From Caproicibacter sp047833665 (lineage in GTDB: Bacteria; Bacillota; Clostridia; Oscillospirales; Acutalibacteraceae): a stretch of DNA of 64,000 nucleotides. This document shows positions 35,481 through 43,840 of this stretch, in pieces. Every line of letters starts with the position of its first letter. Positions within the stretch are counted from its first letter, which is position 1. Where the stretch lies: positions 1,488,001 to 1,552,000 of the forward strand of contig CP181261.1 in the NCBI GenBank assembly GCA_047833665.1, given 5' to 3'. The notes under the pieces were generated by a model, which saw only the letters and a program-made list of their open reading frames with translations, ran no database searches and was not told where the DNA came from. The position numbers and the translations under genes are program-made.

Positions 35481-35502
35481 ATATAAAAATTCATTTATTA
35501 AA

Positions 35503-35795
35503 CGCGATGACAAAGAGAGTAAATTGTCCATGGCACCAAACAGAGAGCATTCCACGGCGCAAGCCATGCTGAGAGGAAGCTGGGGCAGGGCAATTGAAAA
35601 TCACTTTCGAGCGGCGCACCGAGACGAATTTCGTTTAAGCTGCGACGGGATTTCCCGTTAACGAAACAGGGTATGATATCGTTTTGCGATCGTACCCGAT
35701 GAGGCCTGTTGCCGTAAGGCGCGGGTAAATGGAAGTGGTAACACGGGATTATCATCTCGTCTTCTTAATTTATTTTAAGAAGACGAGATTTTTGT
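35503..35795 (+). ncRNA. T-box leader upstream of ilvD
   Basis: Stem I begins with GATGACAAAGAGAGTA, its 3' side has GGGCAATTGAAAATCAC, and the T-box core reads AAGTGGTAACACGGG at about 35,733-35,747, whose TGGT would pair with an uncharged tRNA ending ACCA. A 15-bp perfect stem with T5 (35,754-35,795) is the terminator. ATC (35,600-35,602, Ile) following GAA is the best specifier guess, which suits a branched-chain gene but is not certain. Confidence 0.85.
35754..35795 (+). terminator. T-box terminator
   Basis: 15-bp perfect stem from ATCTCGTC to GACGAGAT, 6-nt loop, T5; the left arm would pair with T-box sequence when uncharged tRNA binds. Confidence 0.85.
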
Positions 35796-35933
35796 TTTAT
35801 AGAAAAGTTTGCATGAAATGGAGCAGACTAATCTAACTGGGAAACACCAAATTTTCAGTTTCTGATGTGTTTTGTTAGTGGTTTCCCGCATGGTCTGTCA
35901 ATCCATCAGTAATAAATAAGAGGGGTGTTATCC

Positions 35934-37595
35934 ATGAACAGTGATGCATTGAGAAACAGTATGCCGAAACGTTCCCTGCTCCACGCACTGGGACTGACTA
36001 ACGAAGAAATCGATCGTCCGCTAATCGGTATTGTCAGTTCCTATAACGAAATTGTCCCGGGACATATGAATCTGGATAAAGTGGTGGAAGCCGTCAAGTT
36101 GGGGGTATCCATGGCCGGCGGAACTCCACTTGTTTTCCCGGCTATCGCAGTTTGCGACGGCCTTGCCATGGGGCATTTGGGAATGAAGTATTCGCTTGTT
36201 TCCCGTGAACTGATTGCCGATTCCACAGAATCCATGGCATTGGCTCACGCACTTGATGCTCTTGTAATGGTACCTAACTGCGATAAAAACGTGCCCGGTC
36301 TGCTGATGGCGGCAGCTCGTTTAAATCTGCCAACTGTATTTGTGAGCGGCGGACCTATGCTAGCCGGAAAAGTTAATGGAAAAAAAGTCAGCTTCTCCAG
36401 CGTTTCAGAAGCAGTGGCGGAATACGATACCGGAAAAATCAGCAAGGAAACGCTCTGCGAATATGAAAATAAGGGCTGTCCCACCTGTGGCTCTTGTTCC
36501 GGTATGTACACGGCAAACAGTATGAACTGCCTTACGGAAGTGCTCGGGATGGGTTTGCCGGGCAACGGCACTATTCCGGCGGTTTATTCCGAGCGGATTC
36601 AGCTTGCAAAACGCGCCGGTATGCAAGTAATGGAACTTCTGCGCCGAAATATTCGGCCGCGCGATATTATGACAGAAGGTGCTTTTCATAACGCTGTTAC
36701 CATCGATATGGCGCTTGGCTGCAGTACCAACAGCATGCTGCACCTGCCTGCCATCGCACATGAATGCGGAATAGAACTCAACCTCGATTTTGCCAATGAT
36801 ATCAGTGATCGTACTCCATGTTTATGCCATTTAGCTCCTGTTGGACATACATATATTGAAGAACTTAACGAAGCGGGCGGTGTTTCCGCTGTCATGCATG
36901 AAATTAATAAACTGGGTCTTTTAAAGACGGATTTGATAACTTGCACAGGCAAAACAGTAGGGGAAAACATCGCAAATGCTGTCAATCGAAACCCGAATGT
37001 AATTCGCCCGGTTGAAAATCCGTATAGCAAAACCGGTGGCATTGCAGTGCTGCGCGGCAATTTGGCGCCGGATTCCTGTGTAGTTAAGCGTTCTGCCGTG
37101 GCGCCTGAGATGATGACCCATGAGGGACCGGCGAAAGTGTTCGACTGCGAAGAAGATGCAATCGAAGCAATTAATTCCGGAAAAATTGTTGAAGGCGATG
37201 TTGTCGTGATTCGCTATGAAGGTCCAAAGGGTGGACCCGGCATGCGCGAAATGCTCAATCCGACAAGCGCCATTATGGGACGCGGCCTCGGCGGCAGTGT
37301 GGCTCTTATCACTGACGGACGATTCAGCGGCGCAACCAGAGGTGCGGCAATCGGCCATGTGTCACCGGAAGCTGCGGTTGGAGGTCCGATTGCTTTGGTG
37401 CGTGACGGAGACCGAATCCGCATCGATATTCCAAACAATCGTGTCGATGTTCTGCTTGATGATGCGGAGCTGGAAGCACGTCGGAAAGAATGGAAACCGA
37501 AAAAGCCGAAAATTACAACCGGATATCTGGCAAGATATGCCGCGCTGGTTACTTCGGGTAATCGCGGAGCAGTGCTGGAACTTCCAAAATGCTGA
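35934..37595 (+). CDS. ilvD: Dihydroxy-acid dehydratase
   Basis: 553 residues from ATG 35934 (AGGGGTG upstream); full length for the family. Fe-S ligands in PNCDKNVPG and CPTCGSCSGMYTANSMN, plus GRFSGATRG near the C-terminus. Third step of isoleucine and valine biosynthesis. Regulated by the T-box leader, and standing alone with no other ilv gene close by. Confidence 0.97.
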   Translation: MNSDALRNSMPKRSLLHALGLTNEEIDRPLIGIVSSYNEIVPGHMNLDKVVEAVKLGVSMAGGTPLVFPAIAVCDGLAMGHLGMKYSLVSRELIADSTESMALAHALDALVMVPNCDKNVPGLLMAAARLNLPTVFVSGGPMLAGKVNGKKVSFSSVSEAVAEYDTGKISKETLCEYENKGCPTCGSCSGMYTANSMNCLTEVLGMGLPGNGTIPAVYSERIQLAKRAGMQVMELLRRNIRPRDIMTEGAFHNAVTIDMALGCSTNSMLHLPAIAHECGIELNLDFANDISDRTPCLCHLAPVGHTYIEELNEAGGVSAVMHEINKLGLLKTDLITCTGKTVGENIANAVNRNPNVIRPVENPYSKTGGIAVLRGNLAPDSCVVKRSAVAPEMMTHEGPAKVFDCEEDAIEAINSGKIVEGDVVVIRYEGPKGGPGMREMLNPTSAIMGRGLGGSVALITDGRFSGATRGAAIGHVSPEAAVGGPIALVRDGDRIRIDIPNNRVDVLLDDAELEARRKEWKPKKPKITTGYLARYAALVTSGNRGAVLELPKC

Positions 37596-37617
37596 CATTT
37601 TTGCTTTGAAAAAAGAA

Positions 37618-37644
37618 CCCCGTGAACCAATATGGATCACGGGG
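37618..37644. terminator. Hairpin behind ilvD
   Basis: CCCCGTGA/TCACGGGG stem with an 11-nt loop. The T-run (TTCTTTTTT) is on the minus strand side, so it may work mainly for transcripts from the right, or in both directions. Confidence 0.55.
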
Positions 37645-37654
37645 TCATATTATC

Positions 37655-37695
37655 AAATAACCCATCCGTCGCTTAATGCTTTGGATGGGTTATTT
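37655..37695. repeat. Palindromic repeat element, copy 1
   Basis: AAATAACCCATCC and GGATGGGTTATTT around a 15-nt loop. Copy 2 at 47,183 is inverted but otherwise close, including the loop. The IS30 element sits against the right arm. Confidence 0.75.
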
Positions 37696-37703
37696 AACAA
37701 TCT
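37689..37703. repeat. 15-bp direct repeat, left of the IS
   Basis: GTTATTTAACAATCT, identical to 38,910-38,924. Confidence 0.8.
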
Positions 37704-38907
37704 TAAATTGCAATAACAAATTGAACACTTTCACTGGATAAAGTTATCTACGGGTTTAAAGTATAAATTGTGTCCAGTTGAGCATCAAACAGTTCCTCAG
37801 GGGTCTGATAACCTAATCGTTTCCTAGGCGTGGCGTTTATCTCGTCTGCAAACATTAAGATTTGTTCGGCGGTAAAGCCATTGATGGAGCGACCCTTTGG
37901 GATATATTTTCGTAGTATGCGATTGGTCCTCTCATTTACAGGTCGTTCCCAAGCAGAATAGGGATGAGCAAAGTAGATTGCCGTGCCTAGTTCTTCAAAG
38001 GCTGAAAATGCCGCAAACTCACTGCCGTTATCTGTGGTAATACTGCGAAACACCTGCGAAAATTTCTCGCCATACTGTTCCTTTAGCTGTTCCATGGCAC
38101 TGGCAACACCGGTGGTTGTTTTGCCGTCAATTCGAATTGAAAGATAATATCCTGTCAGGCGCTCTACAATGGTAAATACAACTGCCTCACCGCTTCTTTT
38201 TCGGCCCAGTACCGTATCAGATTCCCAGTGTCCAAATGTGTTTCGCTCTGCTACCTCAGGTGGCCGCCAATCAATGGATTTCCCATTGATACGCTTAGAA
38301 AGCCGTGGTTTTCTGCGAGAATGCCTATTTAATACCTCAGGAAGTTCAAATAGCGTGAGCGGTAATTCCCCTTTCCACAGCATATGATATAGAGTTTTTG
38401 TACATGGGATTTCCTTGGCTGGAAAACGATGTTCGCTTCGGGCCCGCCCTACGCACTCATCAAAAGACCAATTATGCTTACGAACCTTTTTAACCATCCA
38501 ACGGATGAAGTCGGAGTTCCTGGATACCGTTCTAGGGCGATGGCAACGACTGCGATTCGCTTTGTAGACTGCAGCTCCACGTTTGGCTGAGTAGCCGGGT
38601 TTGCGACCTCGGCCGGAGTATTCCGGTGTGCCACGTCGTAGTTCATAGCCCACGGTAGAGGGGCTGCAATTGATTGCGCGAGCAATCTTTCGATTGCTAA
38701 ATCCCATCTTCTTTAACTGTTGGATTGCGCCACGCTCTTCTGCTTTAAGATGCTGTCCCCTCTTGCGTTCTTCGATCTTTATGATAGAATGGTTCTTGTC
38801 CATAGTGTTCAGGCCTTTCTGTCAGTATTTAGTGTGGTAACTTTATCCTAACAGTTCCCTGTGCGCTATGGAATCTTTTTATGTGTTCAATTTGATTTTA
38901 CAATCTA
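37704..38907 (-). mobile_element. IS30-family insertion sequence
   Basis: About 1.2 kb with imperfect terminal inverted repeats that share ATTG and CAAATTGAACAC (left ends at 37,704-37,728, right at 38,883-38,907), one transposase gene and 15-bp direct repeats outside. Inserted between ilvD and pyk. Confidence 0.85.
37748..38803 (-). CDS. IS30-family transposase
   Basis: 351 residues. N-terminal HTH (NRKIARAINCSPSTVGYELR), DDE catalytic domain with D196 (HWESDTVLG), D258 (TTDNGSEF) and E291 (PVNERTNRILRKYIPKG), the D-E spacing of 33 being typical. Intact reading frame, so the element may still move. Confidence 0.95.
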   Translation of the reverse strand: MDKNHSIIKIEERKRGQHLKAEERGAIQQLKKMGFSNRKIARAINCSPSTVGYELRRGTPEYSGRGRKPGYSAKRGAAVYKANRSRCHRPRTVSRNSDFIRWMVKKVRKHNWSFDECVGRARSEHRFPAKEIPCTKTLYHMLWKGELPLTLFELPEVLNRHSRRKPRLSKRINGKSIDWRPPEVAERNTFGHWESDTVLGRKRSGEAVVFTIVERLTGYYLSIRIDGKTTTGVASAMEQLKEQYGEKFSQVFRSITTDNGSEFAAFSAFEELGTAIYFAHPYSAWERPVNERTNRILRKYIPKGRSINGFTAEQILMFADEINATPRKRLGYQTPEELFDAQLDTIYTLNP

Positions 38908-38909
38908 CC

Positions 38910-38924
38910 GTTATTTAACAATCT
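38910..38924. repeat. 15-bp direct repeat, right of the IS
   Basis: GTTATTTAACAATCT, the second copy of the likely target duplication. Confidence 0.8.
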
Positions 38925-38972
38925 AAGATTTTTTGTAATTTGAAAAGCATATGTACTGTGTTTAGTTTATGT

Positions 38973-40730
38973 TCAGTCTTTCTTGCATCGCTTTCCGTTG
39001 TACACAATTCCACGGGAAGCGTCCACTGTAACAGCAGTTCCGCTTTTCAGCAACTGTGTGGCGTTTTGCGCTTCAACAATAACTGGTTTGCCAAGCGTTA
39101 ATCCGACGATAGCGGCATGGGAGTTCATGCCACCTCGTTCTGTGACAATTGCGGAAGCTGTCTTCAGAATAGGGAGTATCTCATTTGACGTTTCTGGAAT
39201 GACCAGAATATCGCCTTCTTTAAATCGCTCGTACGCTTCCTTTTCATTTTTGCAGACGCATAAATTGCCGCAGACACTATTTTTTGTTACACCTCTGCCG
39301 AAAACCAGCACATCTCCAACGAGCTGTACTTTTAGCAGATTTGTGGTTCCGGAAAAACCAAGGGGAAGGCCTGCTGTAATGACAACCAAGTCGCCGTCTT
39401 GCACCAAACCGCGGTTTCTTGCCGTTTCTACAACGTGGTCAAACAGCTCATCTGTGTTGTTTTTCTCTTCCACAAGGATCGGCACTACTCCCCATGAAAG
39501 ATTCATTTGGCGGAGTACAGTCGGATCCGTTGTACCGCTGATGATAGGATGGGACGGACGATATTTGGAAATCATGCGGGCGGTTCGGCCTGTTTTGGTC
39601 ACCGTAATAATAGCCACGGCACCCAAGTCATACGCTGTTGTACAGGTTGCGTGAGAAATGGCGGAGGTAACATTTGGAGGCTCATGAAAATCTCTCTTTT
39701 TGAAGCGCTCCATATAGTTAATGTCGTTCTCCGTACGTTCTGCAATTTTAGCCATGGTTTCCACAGCGAGTACTGGGTATTTGCCTGCGGCGGTCTCTCC
39801 GGAAAGCATAATTGCACTTGTTCCGTCGTAAATCGCATTAGCAACATCGGTAGCTTCCGCACGGGTTGGACGTGGATTTTTTATCATGGAATCCAACATT
39901 TGGGTTGCTGTTATGACTTGAAGACCTGCTCCGGAGGCTTTTTTAATCAGTTTTTTCTGAATAATAGGAATTTCTTCCAGCGGAATTTCAACTCCTAAGT
40001 CGCCTCTTGCAATCATGATGCCGTCTGAGACTCGGATAATTTCGTCGATATTTTGCACACCGTCGGTATTTTCGATTTTCGCAATAATCCGGGTTTTGTG
40101 ACAACCCAATTTCCGCAGTTCCGAACGAAGGTCAATGATATCCTGCGCACTGCGGGTAAAAGATGCGGCGATAAAGTCAAAATTCTGCGCTACGCCAAAG
40201 GCAAGATCCTGACGGTCCTTTTCGCTGATAAATGGAATGGAAAGATGGACACCCGGTACATTAATTCCCTTGTGGGAAGAAACAGAACCTCCATTTTCCA
40301 CGGTACAATGGATATCAGTGTCTGTGCAAGAGTCCACTATAAGTTCGATGAGCCCGTCGTCAATTAAGATTTTAGTGCCGGGATGGACTTCCTTAGGCAA
40401 ACGATCAAAACTGACCGATACACATTCGTTATTCCCAACAACATCGCGTGTTGTCAGTGTGAAATGATCTCCGGTTCGTAAGGTTACGGACGACTGTTCA
40501 AATTGGCCAATTCGAATTTCCGGACCTTTGGTGTCCAGAAGAAGTGCAACCGGCAGATCAAGTTCCTCTCGCAGCTTTTTGACCATATCGACGTAGGGCT
40601 TTTGGTCTGCTCCGGTTCCATGTGAAAAGTTTAGGCGCGCAACGTTCATTCCAGCAAGCATCAACTGACGAATGGTTTCTTCATCTTTGCTTGCCGGTCC
40701 AAGGGTACAAACAATTTTTGTTTTTCTCAT
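38973..40730 (-). CDS. pyk: Pyruvate kinase with C-terminal PEP-utiliser domain
   Basis: 585 residues. Catalytic barrel: RKTKIVCTLGPAS at the start, LLDTKGPEIR, and the signature IARGDLGVEIPLEEIP with the substrate Lys in AKIENTDG. Beyond the normal ~475 residues is a phosphohistidine-type domain (TERGGMNSHAAIVG) as found in Bacillus-type enzymes. Makes ATP and pyruvate from PEP. Confidence 0.97.
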   Translation of the reverse strand: MRKTKIVCTLGPASKDEETIRQLMLAGMNVARLNFSHGTGADQKPYVDMVKKLREELDLPVALLLDTKGPEIRIGQFEQSSVTLRTGDHFTLTTRDVVGNNECVSVSFDRLPKEVHPGTKILIDDGLIELIVDSCTDTDIHCTVENGGSVSSHKGINVPGVHLSIPFISEKDRQDLAFGVAQNFDFIAASFTRSAQDIIDLRSELRKLGCHKTRIIAKIENTDGVQNIDEIIRVSDGIMIARGDLGVEIPLEEIPIIQKKLIKKASGAGLQVITATQMLDSMIKNPRPTRAEATDVANAIYDGTSAIMLSGETAAGKYPVLAVETMAKIAERTENDINYMERFKKRDFHEPPNVTSAISHATCTTAYDLGAVAIITVTKTGRTARMISKYRPSHPIISGTTDPTVLRQMNLSWGVVPILVEEKNNTDELFDHVVETARNRGLVQDGDLVVITAGLPLGFSGTTNLLKVQLVGDVLVFGRGVTKNSVCGNLCVCKNEKEAYERFKEGDILVIPETSNEILPILKTASAIVTERGGMNSHAAIVGLTLGKPVIVEAQNATQLLKSGTAVTVDASRGIVYNGKRCKKD

Positions 40731-40929
40731 TTTTGCAGCCTCATTCCATACCGCTCATTTATACTATTACTACAGCATAAATCATACAAGAAACACCCCA
40801 AAAAATCAATGAAATAAAAATTAATCGGCAGTGTTTCTGGAAAAGATTTATTTGTTGCATTTATTTCAGATAAGATATACAATAAAAAAATAAAAAAATT
40901 TTGTGAAATGTACGGGATGGATGATATAG

Positions 40930-41745
40930 ATGAAAAGGCGACGGGAAAAAGTTTTAAAAACACGTCCCCAGTGGCGCAATCAGAATCAGATGAAAAAGAT
41001 AAAGATTGGAATGACGGTTATTATTATTGCCATTGTCCTTTCTGTGGCAGCTGCCGGACTTTTGGCGTGGTCCCAAATCCGCCGTATGGGGCTACCGGAA
41101 CCGACTATGGAAGAAACAGTGTTGTCTTCCGGTGTGGTTTCAACTGGGTCCGATGAATTGCCAATCTATGATAATTCATTCAATTTGATGCTTGTAAATT
41201 TATCACAGCCTTTAGAATCCGGATATCAACCTAAGTTGACGAGTTTTGAGGGATATCAAGTGGACGAGCGAATTGTGCCTGCGCTAAAAAAGATGATGGA
41301 ACAGGCTCAAGCGGATGGCTGTCCTCTGACACTTTCCGGCGGATATGTTAGTCCCGAGGAGCAGAATGAGCTGTATGAGGCGGAGGTCCAGCGTCTGATG
41401 GAAGAAGAAAATCTATCCCGTGTCCGTGCGGAAAATCAGGCGCAGAGCAACGTTGGCAAAGGCGGGTATAACGAGAATCAAACCGGTTTGGCCGTTACAT
41501 TTTCCGCCGATGGTAAGCAGGGTGCAGAGTTTGCCTCTACCAAGCAATATCGCTGGTTGTCTCAGAATAGTGTTTACTACGGTTTTATTCTTCGATTTCC
41601 GGAACACAAGGAATCTATGACAGGTGTGAGTTTTCAGCCGGATCATTTTCGTTATGTTGGAACAGAAAATGCGATAAAAATGCGGGAATATTCCTTGTGT
41701 TTGGAAGAATATGTCACATATTTGAAAAAACAAGCACAAAATTAG
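40930..41745 (+). CDS. VanY-like D,D-carboxypeptidase fold protein, catalytic residues lost
   Basis: 271 residues: basic N-terminus, one membrane helix (residues about 25-46), then a VanY-type domain. Where active enzymes have SxHxxGxAxD this one has NENQTGLAVT, and where they have ExWH it has QPDH, so two of three zinc ligands (His, Asp) and the catalytic Glu are replaced. The rest of the fold (SGGYVSPEEQ; FRYVG) is kept. Likely a non-catalytic wall-binding protein anchored outside the membrane. Confidence 0.82.
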   Translation: MKRRREKVLKTRPQWRNQNQMKKIKIGMTVIIIAIVLSVAAAGLLAWSQIRRMGLPEPTMEETVLSSGVVSTGSDELPIYDNSFNLMLVNLSQPLESGYQPKLTSFEGYQVDERIVPALKKMMEQAQADGCPLTLSGGYVSPEEQNELYEAEVQRLMEEENLSRVRAENQAQSNVGKGGYNENQTGLAVTFSADGKQGAEFASTKQYRWLSQNSVYYGFILRFPEHKESMTGVSFQPDHFRYVGTENAIKMREYSLCLEEYVTYLKKQAQN

Positions 41746-41764
41746 AAACTAGCTCAAATATTTC

Positions 41765-41793
41765 TTGCAATTGCTTTCAGGGTATGTTATAAT
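41765..41793 (+). promoter_or_regulatory. rpmE promoter
   Basis: TTGCAA (41765-41770), 17 bp, TATAAT (41788-41793) with extended TG. Confidence 0.7.
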
Positions 41794-41826
41794 CTTCGCA
41801 GTATGGTTGATAAAGAGGTGACAGGA

Positions 41827-42030
41827 ATGAAAGAAAAAATCCATCCGCAATATAAAGATACAACAATCACTTGTGCATGCGGAAATGTAATTCATACAAG
41901 ATCTACAAAGGAAAACATCCATGTTGAGATTTGTTCCAAATGCCATCCGTTTTTTACGGGTAAGCAGAAGCTAGTTGATACAAGCGGCCGCGTTGATATG
42001 TTCAAAAAACGTTACGGCATTGGCGAGTAA
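41827..42030 (+). CDS. rpmE: Ribosomal protein L31, zinc-binding type
   Basis: 67 residues from ATG 41827 (GAGGTG ahead). Four Cys are present: CAC and CSKC types (TCACGN; VEICSKCHPFF), so it is the zinc-containing form. Ends with VDMFKKRYG typical of L31. Confidence 0.95.
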   Translation: MKEKIHPQYKDTTITCACGNVIHTRSTKENIHVEICSKCHPFFTGKQKLVDTSGRVDMFKKRYGIGE

Positions 42031-42047
42031 AGCAATTTTGTATGGAT

Positions 42048-42078
42048 AGACGGCGCGTATCGCCGTCTTTCTTTTTTT
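42048..42078 (+). terminator. Terminator after rpmE
   Basis: AGACGGCG/CGCCGTCT stem, CGTAT loop, T-rich tail. Confidence 0.85.
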
Positions 42079-42092
42079 CGGGGGAGACGGGA

Positions 42093-42719
42093 ATGCAGGA
42101 AGAATTTCGAACATTAAAAGCGGCTGCATCCGCGGAGTTTGTAGAGCGCCGCTCTAAATTTATCAGTGATGCCGCACCCGCTGCTACCGAGGAAGAAGCT
42201 GCGTCTTTTTTACAGTCGGTGAAAGCCCGGCATCGTGAGGCAACACATCATGTTTACGCTTATATACTCAGGCAGGGAAATATTACACGGCATTCCGACG
42301 ACGGAGAACCGCAGGGTACTGCGGGACTGCCTGTATTAGATGTATTGCGAAAAAACGGCATTACAAACGCGGTGGTTGTGGTAACCAGATATTTTGGCGG
42401 CACTTTGCTAGGAACCGGAGGATTGGTTAGGGCCTATTCCCGAGCTGCTTCATTGGTTTTAGAACAAGCAGGAATTGCTGTAATGAAGTTCTGTTCTGTG
42501 GTATCTGTTCGCTGCAGTTATTCCCAGTACTCCGCCGTTGCTGCATTGATTTCGCAGCATGGTGGGAAGATAGAACACACTGATTATTCCGAATCGGTTC
42601 AGATTCGTTTTTATATAGAGAACAAAAGTTTGCAAGGTTTCCGCAGGGCGTTGTCCGATTTAACCTGCGGTACATGCAGTGCAGAAATTTTGTGTGAAAA
42701 ATATTTTGACTTAAACTAA
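42093..42719 (+). CDS. yigZ: YigZ/IMPACT family protein
   Basis: 208 residues from ATG 42093 with GGGAGACGGG ahead. Signature RHREATHHVYAYILR, then HSDDGEPQGTAGLPVLDVL and TRYFGGTLLGTGGLVRAYSR. Conserved in bacteria and eukaryotes, with a role around translation regulation in eukaryotic IMPACT; bacterial role poorly known. Sits in the terminator's shadow, so partly fed by read-through. Confidence 0.93.
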   Translation: MQEEFRTLKAAASAEFVERRSKFISDAAPAATEEEAASFLQSVKARHREATHHVYAYILRQGNITRHSDDGEPQGTAGLPVLDVLRKNGITNAVVVVTRYFGGTLLGTGGLVRAYSRAASLVLEQAGIAVMKFCSVVSVRCSYSQYSAVAALISQHGGKIEHTDYSESVQIRFYIENKSLQGFRRALSDLTCGTCSAEILCEKYFDLN

Positions 42720-42805
42720 CTTTTTTTGCTTTGACACAAGGAAAATTGGACGAAGCTTGCGTATAATGCAAACAGATATGTATATGCGGAAGAAGGGGTA
42801 TTGTT

Positions 42806-43801
42806 ATGACTGTTAGTGAACGGTTACAAAAACTGGAAAAACAAACCCTATCGCCCTATGCCATGCTATCAGTCAATTCAGCCGGTCGAAAAATTCCGGA
42901 AAAAGAATGTGACCTGAGAACGCCCTACCAGAGGGATCGAGATCGTATTATCCATTGCAAGGCATTTCGCCGGCTAAAACATAAGACACAAGTCTTTCTT
43001 TCCCCGGAGGGAGATCATTATAGAACACGTCTGACGCATACGTTAGAAGTAGCACAAATTGCGCGGACCATTGCACGGGCATTGAACCTGAATGAGGATT
43101 TAACGGAGGCTATTTCACTTGGGCATGATTTAGGACATACTCCATTTGGGCATGCAGGGGAACGGGCCTTGAATGAAATAGTCCCGGGAGGATTCCGGCA
43201 TTATGAGCAAAGTGTGCGGGTAGTGGAGCGGCTTGAAAAAAATGGCCGTGGACTTAATTTGACAAAAGAAGTACTCGATGGTATTTTATGTCATACTACC
43301 GGAACCGATGCTATGACGATGGAAGGGCGCATTGTCCGCGTAGCGGATAGAATTGCATATTTAAATCATGATATTGATGATGCTGAACGTGCCGGTGTAC
43401 TGAATGAGGAAGATATTCCTTATGACATTACATCTGTCTTAGGACATAAGAAATCACAGCGGATTGATACGCTGGTGCGCTCGGTGGTGGAAAACAGCAC
43501 CGAAGGGACCGTGCGCATGTCAGCAGATGTTCAAAAGGCATTTGACCGCCTCAATGATTTTATGTATCAAAGTGTGTATCAGAATCCTTACGCAAAAGGT
43601 GAAGAAAGAAAAGTACCATATTTAATTGGTGCGTTGTTTGAACATTTGCAAAAACCCGAAAATTTACCGGAAGATATGCAAAGAATTGCCGAACAGGAAG
43701 GCTTAGCGCGAGCCGCCTGTGACTTTATCGCCGGAATGACAGATCACTATGCAATAGAACTTTTTAAGTCTATTTATATTCCCGCATCCTGGAAAATGTA
43801 A
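42806..43801 (+). CDS. dgt: Deoxyguanosinetriphosphate triphosphohydrolase-like protein
   Basis: 331 residues. HD-domain: RDRIIHCKAFRRLKHKTQVF, HTLEVAQIARTIARALN, GHDLGHTPFGHAGE, and the later LNHDIDDAERAGVL. Hydrolyses dNTPs. First gene of the dgt-dnaG-rpoD cluster commonly seen in Clostridia. Confidence 0.93.
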   Translation: MTVSERLQKLEKQTLSPYAMLSVNSAGRKIPEKECDLRTPYQRDRDRIIHCKAFRRLKHKTQVFLSPEGDHYRTRLTHTLEVAQIARTIARALNLNEDLTEAISLGHDLGHTPFGHAGERALNEIVPGGFRHYEQSVRVVERLEKNGRGLNLTKEVLDGILCHTTGTDAMTMEGRIVRVADRIAYLNHDIDDAERAGVLNEEDIPYDITSVLGHKKSQRIDTLVRSVVENSTEGTVRMSADVQKAFDRLNDFMYQSVYQNPYAKGEERKVPYLIGALFEHLQKPENLPEDMQRIAEQEGLARAACDFIAGMTDHYAIELFKSIYIPASWKM

Positions 43802-43840
43802 GGCGAACCGGGAAACCGATTTGCAAGGGAGGTGGCTGTA

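Noticed and set aside
37748..38803. IS30 transposase as part of the ilvD or pyk operon
   Set aside because: It has its own terminal inverted repeats and flanking direct repeats.
42731..42767. TTGACA and TATAAT upstream of dgt as a promoter
   Set aside because: The spacer is 25 bp, too long for SigA, and no activator site is seen, so it was not listed.
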